Assembly: GCF_001602525.1 (NCBI RefSeq)
Contig: NZ_LSYT01000001.1
Location: 1,146,923-1,210,922, forward strand
Length of the DNA: 64,000 nt
Direction: 5' to 3'
Source: Flavobacterium chilense
GTDB lineage: Bacteria > Bacteroidota > Bacteroidia > Flavobacteriales > Flavobacteriaceae
Shown here: positions 26,054 to 33,483 of the stretch, in pieces
How positions within the stretch are numbered: the first letter of the stretch is position 1
How the letters are laid out: each line of letters begins with the position of its first letter
Notes under the pieces: model-generated
The model's input: only the letters and a program-made list of their open reading frames with translations
What the model was told of the DNA's origin: nothing
Databases searched by the model: none
Translations under genes and position numbers: made by a program

Positions 26054-26281
26054 TTATTCAACAAATTTAGGTAACGATTTCACATATAAATCTTCTACCT
26101 TTTTACGAGCCCAATCGGTTTTTCTTAAAAAAGTCAAACTGGATTTTACACTTGGATTCGAAATAAAACACTTTACAGGAATTAATTCTGCCAAGGTATC
26201 AAAACCATAATGATTTACTAATGCTTCTACTATTTTTTGAAGTGTAACTCCGTGAAGAGGGTCTTTTGACTGATTTTCCAT
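26054..26281 (-). CDS. VF530-family (DUF2132) small DNA-binding-like protein
   Basis: 75 residues from the ATG at 26281 (MENQSKDPLHGVTLQKIVEAL). The run DPLHGVTLQKIVEALVNHYGF, ISNPSVKSSLTFLRKTDWARKKVE is the hallmark of the VF530 family, a small alpha-helical fold reported to bind DNA. Earlier in-frame codons (from 26341) cross a terminator hairpin and are unlikely to be translated. Physiological role unknown. Confidence 0.85.
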   Translation of the reverse strand: MENQSKDPLHGVTLQKIVEALVNHYGFDTLAELIPVKCFISNPSVKSSLTFLRKTDWARKKVEDLYVKSLPKFVE

Positions 26282-26303
26282 GTTATATATTTTAAATAAT
26301 ACT

Positions 26304-26337
26304 AAAAGACCGTCCTTGAAAAAGTACGGTCTTTTTT
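26304..26337. terminator. Terminator hairpin between outer membrane protein gene and VF530 gene
   Basis: AAAAGACCGT / ACGGTCTTTT stem with a 12-nt loop and T-rich flanks on both strands. It ends the minus-strand transcript of the gene at 26377-27015. It lies only 23 nt upstream of the VF530 start, so that gene needs read-through or a promoter inside the hairpin. Confidence 0.75.
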
Positions 26338-26376
26338 GCAAAATTAACGAATTGACCTAAAACAATTCATTAAAAT

Positions 26377-27015
26377 TTAGAATATGAATTTAAATCCAAA
26401 AGAAAGCGGAGATGTTAGATTTGGTGCACTTCCTTTCAAAGCTGTGTTATAATACGAATCAACATTTGCTACATGTGCTAATCCAAAATTAGTTACAGTT
26501 GTTTTTTCGCCATTTTTAGGATCCAGAGTTGTAGAAGTAAAGTTTGCCAAATCATATGAAAACTCAACTGAGAAGTTTTTTGTAATAAAGTAATCAAATC
26601 CTCCTGATACTGCAACACCAACCTGAGTAACTTTTAACTCACTTTCTTTTTCTTTTCCCGTAATTACAGGCAATGCTAATTGCCCAAAGAAATACAAAGA
26701 ACCGGCAATATTCCAATATTTTCTGGCTAAAGGTTCAATAACAATTAAATCTGTTTTTGCTGCAGTTCCCGCATCTGAATCTGCTTTAATGTTAATATAT
26801 CCTATACCCGCACCTACAGCAACCGAAGGCGTGACAAATGTACCTACAATTGGCAATACAGATAAACTCGTATTCTTTACATCGGCAGTTTTAGTTTGCT
26901 GATAACCAAATTGGGATGTTGCAAACCAGGCCCCTTTTAAACCCTGATTTGAATCTTGCGCTTTTGCAGTTAATCCAATTAATGCAATACTTACGAATGT
27001 TAAAAGTTTTTTCAT
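26377..27015 (-). CDS. Outer membrane beta-barrel protein
   Basis: 212 residues from the ATG at 27015 (MKKLLTFVSIALIGLTAKAQ, signal peptide). It has the pattern of a small OmpW/OmpX-like barrel: an N-terminal strand GAWFATSQFGYQQ, repeated amphipathic strands, FDYFITKNFSVEFSYDLANF, and a final strand ending in Phe (LSFGFKFIF), the usual BAM recognition signal. Function unknown. Monocistronic with a terminator downstream. Confidence 0.8.
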   Translation of the reverse strand: MKKLLTFVSIALIGLTAKAQDSNQGLKGAWFATSQFGYQQTKTADVKNTSLSVLPIVGTFVTPSVAVGAGIGYINIKADSDAGTAAKTDLIVIEPLARKYWNIAGSLYFFGQLALPVITGKEKESELKVTQVGVAVSGGFDYFITKNFSVEFSYDLANFTSTTLDPKNGEKTTVTNFGLAHVANVDSYYNTALKGSAPNLTSPLSFGFKFIF

Positions 27016-27116
27016 TTTAAGTTTATTTTTTAAATTATTTAACAAACTTAGTCGTAAGCTTTATGGGCAAAAATGATTTAAATCATAGATTAAAAAAAAT
27101 CTTTAATTATCTTTGA

Positions 27117-27148
27117 TTGTCAAAGTTTTTCAATTTTGTTTACATTTG
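27117..27148 (+). promoter_or_regulatory. Promoter of smpB
   Basis: TTG (27117-27119), 21 nt, TACATTTG (27141-27148). The ATG at 27153 is only 4 nt further on, so the transcript is predicted to have almost no leader. Confidence 0.6.
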
Positions 27149-27152
27149 CACC

Positions 27153-27608
27153 ATGTTAAAAACAGTCAACATACTTAATAAAAGGGCACGATTTGATTAT
27201 GAGATAATCGATACGTACACTGCAGGAATTGTATTATCCGGAACCGAAATTAAATCTATTCGTCTGGGAAAAGCTAACATTACAGAAAGCTTTTGTGAGT
27301 TTACTAACCTTGAACTTTTTGCTATCAATACCTATATTGAAGAATATTCATTTGGCAATCAGTTTAATCATAAATCAAGAAGCGAACGTAAATTGCTTTT
27401 GAACAAAAAAGAATTAAAAAGCCTTCACAAAAGTGTTCAGGCAAAAGGATTAACAATTGTTCCGCTGAAACTCTTTACCAATGAAAAAGGACTTGCCAAA
27501 TTACAAATAGGTCTTTGTAAAGGAAAGAAAAACTACGATAAACGTGAATCTCTGAAAGAGCAGGACACAAAACGAGATTTAGACCGAATCAAGAAAGCTT
27601 ACAATTAA
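27153..27608 (+). CDS. smpB: SsrA-binding protein SmpB
   Basis: 151 residues from [10 protein letters not shown]; an in-frame start 36 nt upstream overlaps the promoter and is rejected. SmpB delivers tmRNA to stalled ribosomes for trans-translation. Conserved: [24 protein letters not shown], the [14 protein letters not shown] strand, and the basic tail [20 protein letters not shown] that enters the empty mRNA channel. The tmRNA gene itself is not in the window. Confidence 0.96.
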   Translation: MLKTVNILNKRARFDYEIIDTYTAGIVLSGTEIKSIRLGKANITESFCEFTNLELFAINTYIEEYSFGNQFNHKSRSERKLLLNKKELKSLHKSVQAKGLTIVPLKLFTNEKGLAKLQIGLCKGKKNYDKRESLKEQDTKRDLDRIKKAYN

Positions 27609-27688
27609 CAATACTTTTTAATTTTATTGTAAAGAATTGTTTATTAATATTTTATCGTTAATTTTATAGAAACAATTAACTTTAAAAT

Positions 27689-28330
27689 ATGAAAAAGTAC
27701 TTCATTTTGTTTATTGCCGTTATGGCAATTTCAGGTTGTAGCAGTAACACTTCTATTGTTAATAGCTGGCGAGATCCTAAAATAACAGTTGCTCAGGAAC
27801 ATTTCAAAAAAGTTCTGGTTGTTGCATTAGTAAAAGATGAAGCATCAAGAAGAGTTGCTGAAAACAGAATTGCCGCCAGTAATCCAATATTTAAAACTTC
27901 GTATCAATACCTGAACGAAACCGTAAAACACCTTACTCAGGAACAAAAATTAAAAATCCTGCAAGACGAAAACTTTGACGGTGTTATTACTATGCGCTTA
28001 GTGAGTGCCGAAAAAGAGACCACTTATGTACCCGGAAGTTATACCGGTATCTATTATGGGGGTTTTGATGGTATTTATTCCGGAATGTACGGTTATGGTT
28101 TTGGGAACTGGTACGGAATGTACTCCCCTGCATTCTACGATCCGGGATATTATCAGGAAACGACATCGTATATGGTTGAAACCAATATTTTTTCATTAAA
28201 AGAAAATAAATTAATCTGGACGGGAACTACAAAATCAGATTATGTAACAGATCTAGGATCTACTGTTGATGCAATTATGCAGGCTGTAGTTAAAGAAATG
28301 AGAAAAGACGGTTCGTTACCTCCAAAATAA
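27689..28330 (+). CDS. DUF4136-like lipoprotein
   Basis: 213 residues with a lipoprotein signal (FIAVMAISGCSS, Cys near 17). The start of the mature part, IVNSWRDPKITVAQEHFKKVLVVAL, and the final TKSDYVTDLGSTVDAIMQAVVKEMRKDG resemble DUF4136-like lipoproteins. A central Tyr/Gly-rich insertion lies between (YGGFDGIYSGMYGYGFGNWY). No enzymatic motif. Probably attached to the outer membrane; function unknown. It has its own terminator. Confidence 0.75.
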   Translation: MKKYFILFIAVMAISGCSSNTSIVNSWRDPKITVAQEHFKKVLVVALVKDEASRRVAENRIAASNPIFKTSYQYLNETVKHLTQEQKLKILQDENFDGVITMRLVSAEKETTYVPGSYTGIYYGGFDGIYSGMYGYGFGNWYGMYSPAFYDPGYYQETTSYMVETNIFSLKENKLIWTGTTKSDYVTDLGSTVDAIMQAVVKEMRKDGSLPPK

Positions 28331-28337
28331 AAACCAC

Positions 28338-28367
28338 AAAGCAACACCTAAAATGTTGCTTTTTTTT
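28338..28367 (+). terminator. Terminator of the DUF4136-like lipoprotein gene
   Basis: AAAGCAACA / TGTTGCTTT stem, 7-nt loop, then a run of T's, 8 nt after the stop. Confidence 0.85.
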
Positions 28368-28392
28368 GTACAATTAAAAATGACTAAATTTG
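28366..28392 (+). promoter_or_regulatory. Promoter of the XRE/Fic-like gene
   Basis: TTG at 28366-28368, 16 nt, perfect TAAATTTG at 28385-28392. The TTG overlaps the T run of the preceding terminator. The leader would be about 20 nt. Confidence 0.45.
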
Positions 28393-28417
28393 TCAAGACA
28401 TTAAAAATCATTTATAA

Positions 28418-29425
28418 ATGAAATCGCTTCTAAAAAATGCCAGGGAACAAAAAGGATATAAAACCCGCGAAGTAGCTCAGCTTTTAAGTATCGATCAGGC
28501 ATTGATTAGTAAATTTGAATCAGGCACACGAAAACCAACTAAAGATCAAATTTCAAGACTAGCACAGCTTTTAGAAATTGACTATGAAACTTTAATGATT
28601 GCATGGCTTAAAGAAAAGATTCTTTATGAAATTGGTGATGAAGAATTTGCATTAAAAGCCCTTCTTTTGGCAGAGCAAGAAATTCAAAACAACAAAAAGG
28701 AAATAAATTCTATCATCATATCCTCTGTTCAAACTATACTGGATGAAATTGAAATCTTAAAAAACAAAATCCAATCCTTTAATCATTTTGAATTGCGCCA
28801 AATTTCAAAAAACTTAGAACTGGAATTTATTTTTAAAAGCATTTATTTAAACGGAAATTTTCTAACACTTGAAGAAACTAAATCTGTTATAAATGACGGG
28901 CTTACTATTACAGGGAAAAGCATGCAGAACCATCTTGAAGCAATTAATTTTCAGGAAGTGACATTATACATTAAAGATTTAAGTCAGAAGAAAACAGCTT
29001 TAAACGAAAAAGATTTTCTTTTAATACATCATCTGATCTTTAAAGGGATCGAATCTGAAAATTCAGGAAAATATAAAAATGATTCATTAATTATACGCGA
29101 AATGAATTTATTTTTCAATTGGTATGAAACACATAAAAACAATCTTCATCCTATCATTTTGGGCTCAGAAGCATATTTAAAAATACTTGAGATCAATCCT
29201 TTTGAAAATGGAAATCTTCAAATGGCGAATTTAATATTAAATTGGATTTTACTTCAAAACAATTATTTGTATGCCATAACTGAAGGTGATCAAAATAGTA
29301 AAAGTGAGTATTTTTCTATTTTGGAGGAAACTCAAATAAAGAATGATAAATCTATATTTATTAACTACATTCTTAAAATTGAAAAAGAAAATCTAAACCG
29401 GGCCCTGGAATTAGCATCAAAATAA
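28418..29425 (+). CDS. XRE-type HTH protein fused to a degenerate Fic domain
   Basis: 335 residues. Residues 1-60 are an XRE/Cro helix-turn-helix (LLKNAREQKGYKTREVAQLL, ALISKFESGTRKPTKDQI). A coiled region follows (about 85-120), then a Fic-like domain: KSIYLNGNFLTLEE at about 140-152 occupies the place of the inhibitory (S/T)xxxE(G/N) helix, and INPFENGNLQMANLILNW at 259-276 occupies the HPFxxGNGRxxR active site. The catalytic His is Asn260, and the second glycine and both arginines are lost, so AMP transfer is unlikely. A regulatory pseudo-enzyme is inferred. Flanked by terminators on both sides; monocistronic. Confidence 0.75.
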   Translation: MKSLLKNAREQKGYKTREVAQLLSIDQALISKFESGTRKPTKDQISRLAQLLEIDYETLMIAWLKEKILYEIGDEEFALKALLLAEQEIQNNKKEINSIIISSVQTILDEIEILKNKIQSFNHFELRQISKNLELEFIFKSIYLNGNFLTLEETKSVINDGLTITGKSMQNHLEAINFQEVTLYIKDLSQKKTALNEKDFLLIHHLIFKGIESENSGKYKNDSLIIREMNLFFNWYETHKNNLHPIILGSEAYLKILEINPFENGNLQMANLILNWILLQNNYLYAITEGDQNSKSEYFSILEETQIKNDKSIFINYILKIEKENLNRALELASK

Positions 29426-29458
29426 AAAAAGCCCAGATTTAACCGGGCTTTCTTTTTT
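29424..29458. terminator. Bidirectional terminator between the XRE/Fic-like gene and pcm
   Basis: AAAGCCC / GGGCTTT stem, 10-nt loop, A run before and T run after. The T run touches the stop codon of the convergent pcm gene. Confidence 0.8.
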
Positions 29459-30098
29459 AATTTTTATCTTCTAACAAAGGAACAAATCGAAACTCTCCAA
29501 ACTCATGTTTTTCAAACTGAGTTTCATTTTTCCTGATTAATAACGTCATAATCTGAACATCTTCTCCTAACGGAATAACCAGCCTGCCTCCTATTTTTAG
29601 CTGTGCCATTAAAGGCTGTGGAATAAATGGTGCTCCAGCCGTTACAATGATACTATCAAAAGGTGCATAACCAGGCAACCCTTTGTAACCATCACCAAAC
29701 GATAAGTGTTTAGGGCGAATATTTAATTTTGGAAACAAATTTGAAGTGGTTTTAAACAACTCATTTTGTCTTTCAACACTAAAAACTTTAGCACCAAGCA
29801 TGCATAAAACTGCTGTTTGGTATCCTGAACCAGTACCAATTTCAAGAATTTTATGTTCTTTTTTTACTTCTAACAACTGCGATTGAAAAGCAACGGTATA
29901 CGGCTGTGAAATAGTTTGACCAGCTCCTATAGGAAATGCCTTATCCTGATAAGCATAATCTTCAAAACTTGAATTTAAAAAAAGGTGTCTTGGGATTTTT
30001 TTTATCGCATCCAAAACTGCTTTATCAGTAATCCCTTTTTGTTCTAAAGTGCTTACTAATTGATTACGAAGTCCTTGATGTTTGGCAGTATCTTTCAA
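29457..30098 (-). CDS. pcm: Protein-L-isoaspartate O-methyltransferase
   Basis: 213 residues. SAM-dependent methyltransferase that starts repair of isoaspartyl residues in aged proteins. Blocks seen: PRHLFL, AFPIGAGQTISQPYTVAFQSQLL, the SAM motif VLEIGTGSGYQTAVL (as ILEIGTGSGYQTAVL), VFSVERQ, and APFDSIIVTAGAPFIPQPL. Length and start are typical. Divergent from the oxidoreductase gene. Confidence 0.93.
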   Translation of the reverse strand: MKDTAKHQGLRNQLVSTLEQKGITDKAVLDAIKKIPRHLFLNSSFEDYAYQDKAFPIGAGQTISQPYTVAFQSQLLEVKKEHKILEIGTGSGYQTAVLCMLGAKVFSVERQNELFKTTSNLFPKLNIRPKHLSFGDGYKGLPGYAPFDSIIVTAGAPFIPQPLMAQLKIGGRLVIPLGEDVQIMTLLIRKNETQFEKHEFGEFRFVPLLEDKN

Positions 30099-30177
30099 AA
30101 TGGGTAGGTTTTATTTTGGCAAAAATAAGAAACTAAATAGGAAATCAAATATTGATTTTTAATTATTAAATTAATAA

Positions 30178-30252
30178 AGTCGAAAGCCAAAAGTCGCAAG
30201 TCAAAAGCCGTTACCTATAATTTATAATTCCCAATTCACAATTCATAATTAG
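30178..30252. repeat. Low-complexity tandem intergenic repeats
   Basis: Variants of AAGTCGAAAGCCAAAAGTCG (30178-30215) are followed by variants of ATTCACAATTCATAATT (30218-30250). Simple-repeat filler between two divergent promoters. Confidence 0.45.
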
Positions 30253-30309
30253 CTAAATTCATTTTTACTTTCGACAAATAAATTATATTTTTGTTTAAAA
30301 TACATTCTC

Positions 30310-31275
30310 ATGTTAAAAGTAGGAGTTTTAGGTGCTGGTCATCTTGGTAAAATACATTTACGCTTATTACAACAATCTGACCAATACGAATTAGTTGGAT
30401 TTTACGACGAAAATCAAGAAAATGCCGAAAGAATTTCAAAAGAGTTTGGCTATAAAAACTTCAGCACAATTGCAAAATTAATCCACGCTGTCGATGTAAT
30501 CGATATTGTAACTCCAACACTTTCGCACTATAAATGTGCCAAAGTAGCTATCAAATCAGGAAAACATATCTTTATAGAAAAACCAATTGCTAATACTGTT
30601 GATGAAGCCGAAGAAATTATTGCTTTGGCAAAAGAATACAATGTAAAAGGTCAGGTGGGTCATGTAGAGCGCTTTAATCCGGCGTTTATTGCTACAAAAA
30701 ACATGATCGAAAATCCTATGTTTATCGAAACACATCGTTTAGCTGAGTTTAATCCTCGCGGTACAGATGTTCCTGTAGTCTTGGATTTGATGATTCATGA
30801 TATTGATGCAATATTAAGTGTTGTTCATTCAAAAGTAAAAGACATTCACGCAAGTGGTGTTTCTGTTATTAGTGACACACCGGATATTGCCAATGCCCGA
30901 ATTGAATTCGAAAATGGTTGTGTTGCCAATTTAACCGCCAGTAGAATTTCGATGAAAAATATGCGTAAAACTCGTTTCTTTCAAAAAGACGCATACATTT
31001 CGGTTGACTTTTTAGAAAAAAAATGCGAGGTAGTACGTATGAAAGATGCTCCTGAAATTCCGGGAGACTTTGATATGATACTACAAAATGCCGAAGGAGT
31101 AAAAAAGCAAATCTACTTTACCAATCCTGATGTGGAGCAAAACAATGCCATTCTGGACGAATTAGAATCATTTGCAAATGCTATTAATACAGATACAACT
31201 CCTGTTGTTACACTTGAACAGGCAACTGATGCCTTAAGAGTCGCATATCAGATTATTGATTGTTTCGATAAATAA
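30310..31275 (+). CDS. Gfo/Idh/MocA family oxidoreductase
   Basis: 321 residues. N-terminal Rossmann fold (VGVLGAGHLGKIHLRLLQQS), EKPIANTVDEAEEIIALA with the usual EKP active-site loop, and GHVERFNPAFIATK in the substrate domain. The C-terminal half is the alpha/beta dehydrogenase domain. NAD(P)-dependent; the substrate, probably a sugar or cyclitol derivative, is not known. A TATTTTTG element lies at 30286-30293, 17 nt before the ATG. The next gene follows a hairpin repeat. Confidence 0.85.
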   Translation: MLKVGVLGAGHLGKIHLRLLQQSDQYELVGFYDENQENAERISKEFGYKNFSTIAKLIHAVDVIDIVTPTLSHYKCAKVAIKSGKHIFIEKPIANTVDEAEEIIALAKEYNVKGQVGHVERFNPAFIATKNMIENPMFIETHRLAEFNPRGTDVPVVLDLMIHDIDAILSVVHSKVKDIHASGVSVISDTPDIANARIEFENGCVANLTASRISMKNMRKTRFFQKDAYISVDFLEKKCEVVRMKDAPEIPGDFDMILQNAEGVKKQIYFTNPDVEQNNAILDELESFANAINTDTTPVVTLEQATDALRVAYQIIDCFDK

Positions 31276-31295
31276 TTGAACGTTTAAAAAATAAA

Positions 31296-31336
31296 TTAGC
31301 CACGAATTCACGAATCAATTGGTGAGTTCGTGGCTA
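31296..31336. repeat. Hairpin repeat of the GCCACGAATTCACGAAT family
   Basis: TTAGCCACGAATTCAC and GTGAGTTCGTGGCTAA form an almost perfect stem. The arm matches the 19-bp inverted repeat at 14627-14685. It could also act as a weak terminator for the upstream gene, but no T run follows. Confidence 0.75.
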
Positions 31337-31363
31337 AATCATAAATATAATACCTAACATAAA

Positions 31364-32251
31364 ATGAAAACTATAGCTGTAATTGGTGCAGGAACAATGG
31401 GTAACGGAATTGCCCATACATTTGCACAAAGTGGTTTTGTTGTAAAACTTATTGATGTTTCTGAGAAATCATTAGACAAAGGAATGGCAACTATTGCAGC
31501 CAATTTAGACCGAATGCTGACCAAAGGAACTATTACTCAGGAAGAAGTTACCAAAACTATCACCAATATTATTACGTATACTGATATTAAGGATGGGGTT
31601 GTTGGCGTTGATCTGGTTGTTGAAGCCGCTACAGAAAATGTAGAGTTAAAACTTAATATTTTCAAACAACTTAATGAAGCTTGTTCTCATAATACTATTT
31701 TAGCTACCAACACTTCTTCTATTTCAATTACACAAATCGGATCTGTAGTAGCACATCCTGAACGTGTTATAGGAATGCACTTTATGAATCCGGTGCCAAT
31801 CATGAAATTAGTCGAAATTATTCGTGGTTACAATACCAGCGATGAAGTCACTAAAATTATCATGGATTTATCTGTAAAACTTGGAAAAACTCCGGTTGAA
31901 GTAAACGATTATCCTGGTTTCGTTGCTAACAGAATTTTAATGCCAATGCTAAACGAGGCAATTGAAACGTTATACAATAAAGTTGCTGGTGTTTATGAAA
32001 TCGACACGGTAATGAAATTAGGAATGGGACACCCAATGGGACCTCTTCAATTAGCTGATTTCATTGGTCTTGACGTTTGCCTGGCTATTTTAAATGTAAT
32101 GTACGAAGGTTTCAAAAACCCAAAATATGCTCCTTGCCCATTATTGGTAAATATGGTAAGAGCCGGAAAACTAGGTGTAAAATCTGGTGAAGGTTTTTAT
32201 GATTATAGTGAAAGTAAAAAAGCAGAGAAAATCTCGAAGCAGTTTTTATAA
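31364..32251 (+). CDS. 3-hydroxybutyryl-CoA dehydrogenase
   Basis: 295 residues, 3-hydroxyacyl-CoA dehydrogenase family. N-terminal NAD-binding fold (VIGAGTMGNGIAHTFAQSG), catalytic His in MHFMNPVPIMKLVEII, and the signature NDYPGFVANRILMPMLNEA; the C-terminal helical domain ends KLGVKSGEGFYDYS. It reversibly oxidises 3-hydroxybutyryl-CoA in fatty acid or butanoate metabolism. yggS follows 15 nt later. Confidence 0.92.
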   Translation: MKTIAVIGAGTMGNGIAHTFAQSGFVVKLIDVSEKSLDKGMATIAANLDRMLTKGTITQEEVTKTITNIITYTDIKDGVVGVDLVVEAATENVELKLNIFKQLNEACSHNTILATNTSSISITQIGSVVAHPERVIGMHFMNPVPIMKLVEIIRGYNTSDEVTKIIMDLSVKLGKTPVEVNDYPGFVANRILMPMLNEAIETLYNKVAGVYEIDTVMKLGMGHPMGPLQLADFIGLDVCLAILNVMYEGFKNPKYAPCPLLVNMVRAGKLGVKSGEGFYDYSESKKAEKISKQFL

Positions 32252-32266
32252 AAAACAAATATCATC

Positions 32267-32944
32267 ATGTCGATTCAATCGAATTTAAATACAATCAAAG
32301 CTAGTTTACCAGAACATGTAACTCTCGTTGCTGTTTCAAAAACAAAACCTGTATCCGATTTGATGCAGGCTTATGAAGCAGGTCAGCGCATTTTTGGAGA
32401 AAACAAAATCCAGGAAATGACAGAGAAATGGGAACAAATGCCAAAAGACATCCAGTGGCATATGATTGGTCATGTTCAGTCAAATAAAGTCAAATACATG
32501 GCTTCTTATGTAAGTTTGATTCATGGAGTTGACAGCTTGAAATTATTACAGGAAATCAACAAGCAAGCTTTAAAAAACAACAAAATAATAGATTGTCTTC
32601 TTCAAATATATATTGCCGAAGAAGAATCTAAATTTGGTTTAGACGAAAACGAATTAAATGCACTTATTTCTTCATCTGATTTTAAAGCGATGAAAAATAT
32701 TCGTATTTTAGGACTAATGGGAATGGCAACATTTACTGAAGATCAAAACCAGATAAAAAAAGAATTTATACATTTAAAATCGATTTTTGATTCGATACAA
32801 AAGCAAAAAGAAGTATCACAAAATACCTCTACATTGGATAATTTTTCGACAATTTCAATGGGAATGTCCGGAGATTATCAACTTGCGATAGAATGTGGCA
32901 GTACAATGGTTCGCATTGGCAGCAGTATTTTTGGGGGCCGTTGA
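32267..32944 (+). CDS. yggS: YggS/PROSC family pyridoxal phosphate homeostasis protein
   Basis: 225 residues, type III PLP-fold barrel. PLP lysine in LVAVSKTKPVSDL; FGENKIQEM; WHMIGHVQSNKVKYM; IAEEESKFGLDENEL; SMGMSGDYQLAIECGSTMVRIGS at the phosphate-binding end. The family binds PLP without known catalysis and keeps free PLP in balance. Ends IFGGR as usual. Confidence 0.92.
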   Translation: MSIQSNLNTIKASLPEHVTLVAVSKTKPVSDLMQAYEAGQRIFGENKIQEMTEKWEQMPKDIQWHMIGHVQSNKVKYMASYVSLIHGVDSLKLLQEINKQALKNNKIIDCLLQIYIAEEESKFGLDENELNALISSSDFKAMKNIRILGLMGMATFTEDQNQIKKEFIHLKSIFDSIQKQKEVSQNTSTLDNFSTISMGMSGDYQLAIECGSTMVRIGSSIFGGR

Positions 32945-33002
32945 TTTCAATATCAATATCAATTGCAAAAATCAATATCAATGATAAAAGTTAAAAATTA
33001 AT
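32945..33002. repeat. Left flanking repeat of the four-helix-bundle gene
   Basis: Reiterations of AATATCAATATCAAT and AAAAATCAATATCAATG, matching the sequence on the other side of the gene at 33361-33481. Simple direct repeats with a 6-nt ATATCA core. Confidence 0.6.
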
Positions 33003-33009
33003 ACCTTGA

Positions 33010-33358
33010 ATGGAAAAAATATTCAATTTTGAAAATAGATTAGTTCGATTTGCAGGAGAATGTATTTTCTTCTCAAGGCAATTAGAAAGAATATTTGAAA
33101 ATGAATACTATAAAAATCAATTAATTAGATCATCCGGAAGTGCATCATTAAATTTTGGAGAAACACAAGGAACCATAACAGACAAAGACTTTGTTTTCAA
33201 AGTTTCATTAGTTGTGAAAGAGTTAAAAGAATCCAGAAACTCATTAAAAAATTCTGGATTACATTAAAGAAGGTGATGGAGACAAAAGAAACAAACTTCT
33301 CATTGAAGTAGAGCAACTAATCGCAATTTCATCAAAAATGATAATAAACAAAAAATAA
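33010..33358 (+). pseudogene. Four-helix-bundle (S23/IVP-type) protein gene, frameshifted
   Basis: The first frame (33010-33267, 85 codons) begins MEKIFNFENRLVRFAGECIF and contains RSSGSASLNFGETQG, the signature of the 23S-rRNA intervening-sequence/four-helix-bundle family. It leaves the family pattern after KESRNSLK at a run of six A's (33246-33251). Removing one A restores KILDYIKEGDGDKRNKLLIE and a stop at 33358, giving about 115 residues, the family's usual size. So this is a +1 frameshift: a recent pseudogene, a slippery site or a base-call error. Members in rRNA spacers have no proven function. Flanked by TCAATATCAAT repeats. Confidence 0.75.
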
Positions 33359-33360
33359 TT

Positions 33361-33481
33361 TTTTCAATAACAATATCAATTTCAAAAATCAATATCAATG
33401 GCAAAAATCAATATTTCAAAATTGAAATTTATGATTGCCTTTAATATTGTGATTGTCATTGATTTTTGATATTGACATTGA
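33361..33481. repeat. Right flanking repeat of the four-helix-bundle gene
   Basis: Starts with direct copies of ATATCAATTTCAAAAATCAA and continues with the inverted form TTGATTTTTGATATTGACAT up to the ATG of the exonuclease gene. The inside arms ATCAATATTTCAAAATTGAA and GATTGTCATTGATTTTTGAT can pair imperfectly. No other gene is seen here. Confidence 0.6.
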
Positions 33482-33483
33482 AT

